This document shows positions 5,281-9,730 of a stretch of DNA of 9,730 nucleotides, piece by piece. The DNA lies in the NCBI GenBank assembly GCA_964439745.1, contig CAYTQK010000113.1, positions 1 to 9,730 of the forward strand, read 5' to 3'. A program made the translations under genes and the position numbers. Numbering within the stretch: position 1 is the stretch's first letter; each line of letters opens with the position of its first letter. A model generated the notes under the pieces. It was not told the origin of the DNA and did not search any database. It was given only the letters and a program-made list of their open reading frames with translations. The DNA is from CAYTQK01 sp964439745. GTDB lineage: Bacteria > Desulfobacterota > Desulfobacteria > Desulfobacterales > Desulfosudaceae.

Positions 5281-7224
5281 ATGGCAGCAATAAAAAGAGA
5301 TACAACGCTTGGTGAGGCGTTGTGTCTCTTTTTTTTTATTTTTTGCCTGCTGCTCCTGCCGGCTTTTTTTCTTACTCCCCTTCCGGTCTCCGCCCGACAG
5401 GCTTCCCCGGATACGGTCGACACCGGCCAGCTGATAGAGCGGGCCGCCGCCCAAAATCTTCATCAGCATAATTACTGGCGTATTCTGCTGCATTACGAGC
5501 CGGCCCTCTGGGGGGTAAAAAGCCAGGTGGATGATCCCGACTTTTTTCTGGCGCCGGAGGGCAAAACCGATCCCGAAGCGGAACTGAAAGCCACCATTGC
5601 CGAACTGTTCCAACCGGATCAACAGGCGGCCCAGAAGAGCATCTGCCGTTTTTACGCCAGATATCAATGGCTGAAAAAAATGCTACCGCTTGACCCGGCT
5701 GTCTGGCCGGATTTTACCTGCCCGGAGATCGATAATATCGAGCCCCGGTACGCCAGCCTGATTTTTCCCACCTATTACATGAACAACCCGGCCTCCATGT
5801 TCGGTCATACCCTGCTGGCCATCAACACGGATTATGACAGCAAACGTCTCGGCTATGCCGTTAATTACGCCGCCCGCGTGGACGATGCCAACGGTCTCTC
5901 CTTTGCCATCAGCGGTGTTTTCGGTTTATACCAGGGTTTTTATTCGGTGGATCCCTATTACAAAAAAATCCAGGAATACAGCGATATCCACCAGCGGGAC
6001 ATCTGGGAATACCGGCTGAACCTGACACCGGAGGAAATAAAGCGTCTCATCTGGCATGTACAGGAATTCCAGGATATCCATACTGATTATTTCTTCTTTG
6101 ATGAAAATTGCTCTTACAACCTCCTCTATCTGCTGGAAGCGGCCCGCCCCTCCCTGGACCTGGTCTCCCGGTTTGACGGTCTCGCGGTGCTGCCGGCCGA
6201 CACCATCCGGGCCATCCGGGCAGAAGGGCTGATTACGGCGGTGGATTTCCGGCCCTCAAAAGCCACCAAAATCAGGTACAAAATCGACGCCCTGGATGAC
6301 AGCGCCATCCAGACCGCTCTTGATCTTATCAAGGGCCGGGGCACGCCGGCCGATCTGATGGAGGCGCCGCTGGATAAGGAGACCAGGATCCGCATCCTGG
6401 ATCTGGTCAGTGACCAGCTGCAGTATCTTTACGCAAAAAATGAGATCGACCGGAGTGAATACCGGCAGCAATTCCTGCCCACCCTGCGAGCCAGAAGCCA
6501 GCTGGGACAGGCCGACTTTTCCTACCAAGACGATATCACCCCGCCGACCGATCCCATGAGCGGGCATGATTCCCGGCGGATCAGCTTCGGCGGAGGGGTA
6601 CATGGCGGCGACCCCTTTACCGAAATTCGCTACCGGCCGGCCTTTACCGATCTGGTGGACATGGATTACCTTGATAATCAAGGCGCCCAGATCGAATTCG
6701 GCGACGCCCGCATCCGCTACTACCCGGAAACCGATGTCTGGAAACTTCAGCAGCTGGACATCATCGATATTGTTTCCATCTCCGGCCGGAACGCTTTTTT
6801 CAAACCGCTTTCCTGGAAATTCGACACCGGCTTTCATCGCAAATTCATGCGGAATGGAAAAGAGTCCCTCTATTACCGGCTCAACACCGGCACCGGGGTA
6901 GCCGTTGATTCACCCTGGTGGGGGCTGTCCTACGCCATGATCCAGGGAGAAGCGGACATAGGCGGGGCCCTGGAAAAAAATTACGCCGCCGGCGCCGGCA
7001 TGAATGCCGGGGTGATAAAATCCCTGGCGTCGTTCTGGCAGAGCCATTTTTTCGCCGAGGCCATGTGGTTTGCGGCCGGTGATGATCATGACACCTATAC
7101 GCTCGGGACTGCCAACAACTTCCGCCTGTCCCAGAACTCTCATTTTTCACTGGAACTGAGCTGGGACAAAACGCGCCGCTGGGAACGTACCGACCTGCAG
7201 GGCCAATTTCACCTCTTTTTCTGA
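5281..7224 (+). CDS. DUF4105 (Lnb_N-like) envelope protein with predicted C-terminal barrel
   Basis: This 647-residue protein carries a DUF4105 / Lnb N-terminal periplasmic domain. The signal peptide has K5-R6 and a long Phe/Leu core ending at PVSA-RQ. The core domain includes FPTYYMNNPASMFGHTLLAI (about 162-181, with H176), the Tyr-rich SVDPYYKKIQEYSD, and FFDENCSYNLLYLLE (with C277). The C-terminal 200 residues alternate polar and hydrophobic or aromatic residues and end in QFHLFF. A terminal Phe is typical of outer-membrane barrels, so outer-membrane insertion is inferred. His followed by an 'NCS.NLL' helix resembles permuted NlpC/P60-type cysteine hydrolases, but activity is not shown. 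ATG 5281 is preferred because it gives the best signal peptide. ATG 5230 would add 17 residues and overlap DUF3015. An intrinsic terminator lies within the signal-peptide codons. Confidence 0.85.
   Translation: MAAIKRDTTLGEALCLFFFIFCLLLLPAFFLTPLPVSARQASPDTVDTGQLIERAAAQNLHQHNYWRILLHYEPALWGVKSQVDDPDFFLAPEGKTDPEAELKATIAELFQPDQQAAQKSICRFYARYQWLKKMLPLDPAVWPDFTCPEIDNIEPRYASLIFPTYYMNNPASMFGHTLLAINTDYDSKRLGYAVNYAARVDDANGLSFAISGVFGLYQGFYSVDPYYKKIQEYSDIHQRDIWEYRLNLTPEEIKRLIWHVQEFQDIHTDYFFFDENCSYNLLYLLEAARPSLDLVSRFDGLAVLPADTIRAIRAEGLITAVDFRPSKATKIRYKIDALDDSAIQTALDLIKGRGTPADLMEAPLDKETRIRILDLVSDQLQYLYAKNEIDRSEYRQQFLPTLRARSQLGQADFSYQDDITPPTDPMSGHDSRRISFGGGVHGGDPFTEIRYRPAFTDLVDMDYLDNQGAQIEFGDARIRYYPETDVWKLQQLDIIDIVSISGRNAFFKPLSWKFDTGFHRKFMRNGKESLYYRLNTGTGVAVDSPWWGLSYAMIQGEADIGGALEKNYAAGAGMNAGVIKSLASFWQSHFFAEAMWFAAGDDHDTYTLGTANNFRLSQNSHFSLELSWDKTRRWERTDLQGQFHLFF
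5296..5344 (+). terminator. Strong intrinsic terminator inside the DUF4105 signal-peptide codons
   Basis: AGAGATACAACGC (5296-5308) pairs with GCGTTGTGTCTCT (5317-5329) over 13 bp with one G-U pair. The loop is 8 nt and the tail is T9-A-T6 (5329-5344). The A tract before the stem can extend pairing by four more bases. It lies 34 bases after the DUF3015 stop, as expected for that gene's terminator, yet it is also the start of the next coding region. The T tract encodes the Phe-rich signal-peptide core. Confidence 0.85.
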
Positions 7225-7327
7225 ATGCCCCGCCGCCCCTCGCTTCCGATTTGCCGCTTTTCCGGCAAGACAACGGCAGCCATATCCGCCCCATTTCGCA
7301 TTCGCCCTGCCCCCGCTTGCTTTGTCC

Positions 7328-7356
7328 TTTACTTTTTTATTCATTTCCAGTAAAAT
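7328..7356 (+). promoter_or_regulatory. Putative sigma-70 promoter of the GRGF-repeat gene
   Basis: TTTACT (7328-7333, 4 of 6) is followed after 17 bp by TAAAAT (7351-7356, 5 of 6) in an A/T-rich stretch that stands out from the GC-rich flanks. Predicted transcription start is near 7363, giving a leader of about 50 nt to ATG 7414. The 157 bases from the DUF4105 stop (7225) to this start also hold a 6-bp hairpin (7251-7268) without a U tract. Confidence 0.5.
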
Positions 7357-7413
7357 TAATAAAATAGGGTTATTGCCGTATTGATTCGACAAATCATAAC
7401 CAAGGGGGCCGAC

Positions 7414-7860
7414 ATGGATGCCGTCAAAACACTTTTGATCGTGATTCCGCTGGGGCTGATCCTGGCCATGGGCACAGCCCAGGCCCAACCAACACAATTC
7501 CAGAGTGGCACCAGCCTGACTGCTGCGGAACTGGCGGACGAAGAAGGGCGCGGATTCCGCCGGATTTCGCCGACGGAACTGGAACTCACCTCCGGCCGGG
7601 GATTCGGGACCGATCTGGATTACCGTCAACTCTCTGACATTGTCGGCCGGGGATTTATTTCGCAGTTATCCCCGAATGAAATCCGGCAGATCAATGCCCG
7701 AGGGCTGCTGCCTTCCCCGCAGCAGATTGAACTGATGACCATGAATCTTGTCCAGACAACCATTAAAGGCATTACCATCGTAATTGACAAATCCAAGTTC
7801 ACCAGCGCTGAATTAACCGTATTCCTTGAGGAGTGGGAAAAATACCTGTCCAGCCTGTAG
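7414..7860 (+). CDS. Small secreted protein with four GRGF-type repeats (unrecognised)
   Basis: This is a 148-residue protein I do not recognise. The signal peptide is clear: MDAVK, a hydrophobic core (about 6-19), and AQA-Q cleavage near residue 24. The mature N-terminal half is four degenerate repeats of 14 residues with 16-17-residue spacing: LTAAELADEEGRGF (35-48), ISPTELELTSGRGF (51-64), LDYRQLSDIVGRGF (68-81), LSPNEIRQINARGL (85-98). The consensus is h-[S/T/D]-x-x-[E/Q]-[L/I]-x4-[G/A]-R-G-[F/L]. The C-terminal 40 residues look like a beta segment (GITIVID) and an amphipathic helix. There are no cysteines. AAGGGGG (7402-7408) sits 5 nt before ATG 7414. An upstream in-frame TTG at 7381 would spoil the signal peptide. 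It has its own promoter and no clear functional partner, so no function is proposed. Confidence 0.8.
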   Translation: MDAVKTLLIVIPLGLILAMGTAQAQPTQFQSGTSLTAAELADEEGRGFRRISPTELELTSGRGFGTDLDYRQLSDIVGRGFISQLSPNEIRQINARGLLPSPQQIELMTMNLVQTTIKGITIVIDKSKFTSAELTVFLEEWEKYLSSL

Positions 7861-7927
7861 GCGGCTGCTTTGAAACACCCAGAATTCCGACAGAAAAAGA
7901 CGGTTATTGCTGAAAAGGAACCAACCG

Positions 7928-7990
7928 GCGCCATCCGGGTCATCACGGAAAAATGGCGCAAAGGGAAAATCATCCGGTCCGGCGGGGCCG
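7928..7990 (+). promoter_or_regulatory. Two-hairpin leader upstream of the PilZ gene
   Basis: GCGCCAT (7928-7934) pairs perfectly with ATGGCGC (7953-7959), with an inner CCG (7935-7937) to CGG (7946-7948) pairing. A second stem, CGGTCC (7975-7980) with GGGCCG (7985-7990), has one G-U pair and a GGCG loop, followed by the T-rich AATCATTTTTCCTTTT. The second hairpin could be a weak terminator for the GRGF-repeat gene or a control element for the PilZ gene. No known riboswitch core was identified. Confidence 0.35.
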
Positions 7991-8024
7991 AATCATTTTT
8001 CCTTTTGGTACGGGTAGTCCATTT

Positions 8025-8747
8025 ATGACGGAAAACGATTCGACCAATCGCCAGGACCAATTAACACTGTTCCGGCAGCTCCAGCAGGAAGGCCTCATCC
8101 TGTATATGTCCCTTCAGGGAACCCTGTTTAAAAAGCTGACGGTAATCGACCAGGTCAGCTGCGGCAACGACCAGCCGCTCTTTGCGGTAAACTGTCCCGA
8201 AGGATACCCGGAAGCGGCCGCCGGGATCAAAGAGAAGGTGTTCGATTTTACTTTCATCGGTAAAGACGGTATTCCCTGCCGGTTTACCACCACCGGCGGA
8301 AAAATCATCAAGGGCAATAAGCTTTTGTTTAAAATACCGGAAGTGGTGGAACAAAGGCACCGGCGCCGCCATTTCCGCATCAAGATGCCGGCCGGCGCCT
8401 CCCTGACCGCCCGTGTGAGCGGAGACGAAAAGAAAATGGCCATGATCGATATCAGCCAGGGCGGGGCTCTCATCACCGGATTCGGCGAAGACCGCAAGGC
8501 CCGGCAGTTTCAAAGCGGTCAGGAACTGACCGACATCCGGCTGAACCTGCTGACCTCATCGGGCAACGACTCAGCCCCGGTTCTGGTCCGGCGGGCAGAG
8601 ATCAAGCGGGTTGTCTTTGAAAAAAATACGGAAATCTATTATTATGGCATGATGTTCAAGGAAATCACCAAAAACGAAAACCAGCGCCTGAAAGAACAGA
8701 TTTATGTCAATCAGCGGCAGATGCTGCGCAAACGCAAACAACCCTGA
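8025..8747 (+). CDS. PilZ-domain protein (predicted c-di-GMP receptor)
   Basis: This is a 240-residue cytoplasmic protein with an N-terminal YcgR-N-like or unassigned beta domain (about 20-105) and a C-terminal PilZ domain (about 110-225). The c-di-GMP signature is complete: the RxxxR arginine motif R114-x3-R118 in QRHRRRHFRIKMP, and the DxSxxG motif at D142-I-S-Q-G-G147. The remaining PilZ beta strands include YYYGMMF near 205-211. The protein ends in a basic tail, LRKRKQP. Such two-domain proteins typically bind c-di-GMP and adjust motility or other envelope functions, but no flagellar or pilus gene is in view to name the target. ATG 8025 is chosen over an in-frame ATG at 7953, which lies in a leader hairpin and would add a Pro/Arg-rich stretch. 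Neither has a good ribosome binding site, so the start is uncertain. Confidence 0.88.
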   Translation: MTENDSTNRQDQLTLFRQLQQEGLILYMSLQGTLFKKLTVIDQVSCGNDQPLFAVNCPEGYPEAAAGIKEKVFDFTFIGKDGIPCRFTTTGGKIIKGNKLLFKIPEVVEQRHRRRHFRIKMPAGASLTARVSGDEKKMAMIDISQGGALITGFGEDRKARQFQSGQELTDIRLNLLTSSGNDSAPVLVRRAEIKRVVFEKNTEIYYYGMMFKEITKNENQRLKEQIYVNQRQMLRKRKQP

Positions 8748-8767
8748 AGTATTCTCGGCTCCTTCGC

Positions 8768-9607
8768 ATGGCCTTTCTTCCCCTTCCCGATGCATCAATT
8801 TATTATGAAGACACCGGCGCCGGTGAACCGGTCATTACCATTCACGGGCTGATAGAAAATACCACCTACTGGAGCGATACCGGCATTACCGCCAGCCTCG
8901 CCGAGAAATACCGGGTCATTTCCATGGATATGCGGGCGCACGGGCGCACCACGGTTTCCGGCAGCCCGCCCGGATATGACGCAGAAACCGTTGCCGCCGA
9001 CATGGAAGCCCTGGCCGATCACCTGGGATTGGCGCGTTTCCACCTGCTGACCCATTCCACGGGCGGTTTTGCGGCCTCCCGCTGGGCCATGGAGAACAGC
9101 CGCCGCCTGGGCAGCCTCATCCTGACCGATACCAGTTCCGCCACCTGCCCCGTGCCGGGCAGCCGGGAGCAGCGGCAGGCCTTTTTCGAAAAGTTCGCTG
9201 CCAGCTTTGAAAAACAGACCTGGGAAGAGATGATGGCCTTTGTGAAAAAGAATCCCTTTCCCTTTTTCCGGGGAATCGCCGAGGCCGCGGATAACACCGC
9301 CATGTGGGAACAGGCCTACCGCATCATCCGGATCGGCAGCCGCCGGGAGATCGCGGTCTTTGTCCGGAGTTTCTACCAGGACCCGGATCTGCAGGTGGAG
9401 CGGCTGCGCCGGATCGCCTGTCCCGTCCTGATCCTGCTGGGCGAAAAAGACGATCTTTTCCTCGAACCGTCCCGGATCATGGCCGCGGTCATCCCCGACT
9501 GCCGGCTGGCCATACTGGCAGGGGTCGGCCATATGACGGCCATCGAAGCCCCGGACCGCCTGGCCGGCGAACTGCTTTCCTTCCTGCAGGCCCATCCGCT
9601 GGAATAA
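8768..9607 (+). CDS. Alpha/beta-hydrolase fold protein
   Basis: This 279-residue protein has the order of features of an alpha/beta hydrolase: the oxyanion-loop HG of ITIHGLIEN (23-31), the DMRAHGRT strand-turn (54-61), a nucleophile elbow with S97 in LLTHSTGGFAA, a mobile cap region (about 130-200), the acid D228 in LLGEKDDLF, and H255 in GVGHMTAIEAP. The catalytic triad S97-D228-H255 is therefore intact. The elbow reads T-H-S-T-G-G rather than the common G-H-S-M-G-G. No signal peptide is seen, so it should be cytoplasmic. The substrate cannot be told from sequence. Esterase, lactonase, haloperoxidase-like and C-C hydrolase members all share this layout. It starts 20 bases after the PilZ gene without a clear ribosome binding site, so it may be in the same operon. 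Confidence 0.9.
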   Translation: MAFLPLPDASIYYEDTGAGEPVITIHGLIENTTYWSDTGITASLAEKYRVISMDMRAHGRTTVSGSPPGYDAETVAADMEALADHLGLARFHLLTHSTGGFAASRWAMENSRRLGSLILTDTSSATCPVPGSREQRQAFFEKFAASFEKQTWEEMMAFVKKNPFPFFRGIAEAADNTAMWEQAYRIIRIGSRREIAVFVRSFYQDPDLQVERLRRIACPVLILLGEKDDLFLEPSRIMAAVIPDCRLAILAGVGHMTAIEAPDRLAGELLSFLQAHPLE

Positions 9608-9730
9608 GGCAGCGTGCGACCATAATCAAAATCGGGATCGGGAATAAAGTCGAAAAGTCCGCCAATCGCTCAATCCGCCTGGCTTGAAATCCGGCGGGAA
9701 GGGGCGCCTTGGTAAGGGGCGCGGCGATGG

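Noticed and set aside
7251..7268. Hairpin TTGCCG/CGGCAA after the DUF4105 gene as a terminator
   Set aside because: The stem is only 6 bp and is followed by GACAACGG, with no U tract.
7941..7990. Resemblance of GCGCAAAG...CCGG to the 3' part of a GEMM-I c-di-GMP riboswitch
   Set aside because: The matching 5' half (a GCAAACC-like segment and the GAAA tetraloop helix) is missing, and the pairing observed (7928-7959) is different. It is kept only as an unexplained structured leader.
9608..9730. Start of another gene at ATG 9727 with AAGGGG at 9714-9719
   Set aside because: Only four bases of the putative gene are in the window, so nothing can be tested. A CCGCC/GGCGG hairpin (9675-9697) in this stretch has a 13-nt loop and no U tract, so it is not called a terminator.

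Overview
The window looks like a chromosomal stretch from a GC-rich Gram-negative bacterium. It is most likely one of the Desulfobacterota (former Deltaproteobacteria). That placement is an inference from the family mix (DUF3426 tail, Ddl, PurD, PurE and Sua5 in series, DUF3015 beside DUF4105, PilZ) and from exported proteins with Sec signals and a probable outer-membrane barrel. It was not tested by database search. All supported genes are on the + strand. No mobile element, CRISPR array or rRNA was seen.

Layout. Positions 1-148 are the 3' end of a DUF3426-type protein, followed by a terminator. A tRNA-Met(CAT) with its own promoter and a strong terminator follows (275-351). Next comes a housekeeping block: a DUF1992 protein, D-alanine--D-alanine ligase (ddl), a single-frame PurD-PurE fusion, and a Sua5/YrdC/TsaC-type threonylcarbamoyladenylate synthase whose start overlaps the end of the fusion. 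A perfect-spacing sigma-70 promoter overlapping the Sua5 stop drives tRNA-Leu(CAA) (4360-4447).

The 340 bases after tRNA-Leu are not empty. They hold two terminator-like hairpins, a second near-consensus promoter (TTGACA-17-TATAAA), and about 160 nt of structured sequence ending in a 12-bp hairpin with a short U tract. This is a candidate small RNA or attenuated leader, and it contains a 40-codon small ORF. Downstream are an exported DUF3015 protein and a DUF4105 (Lnb_N-like) envelope protein. A near-perfect intrinsic terminator lies inside the signal-peptide codons of the second gene.

The right third holds an unrecognised small secreted protein built from four 14-residue L-S-x-x-E-L-(x)4-G-R-G-F repeats, a PilZ-domain c-di-GMP receptor candidate behind a hairpin-rich leader, and an alpha/beta hydrolase. 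The last 120 bases show no convincing gene.

Most worth checking: the PurD-PurE fusion, which keeps an AAGGAGG plus in-frame CTG at the domain boundary; the candidate RNA at 4592-4752; the terminator hidden in the DUF4105 signal peptide; and the GRGF-repeat secreted protein.
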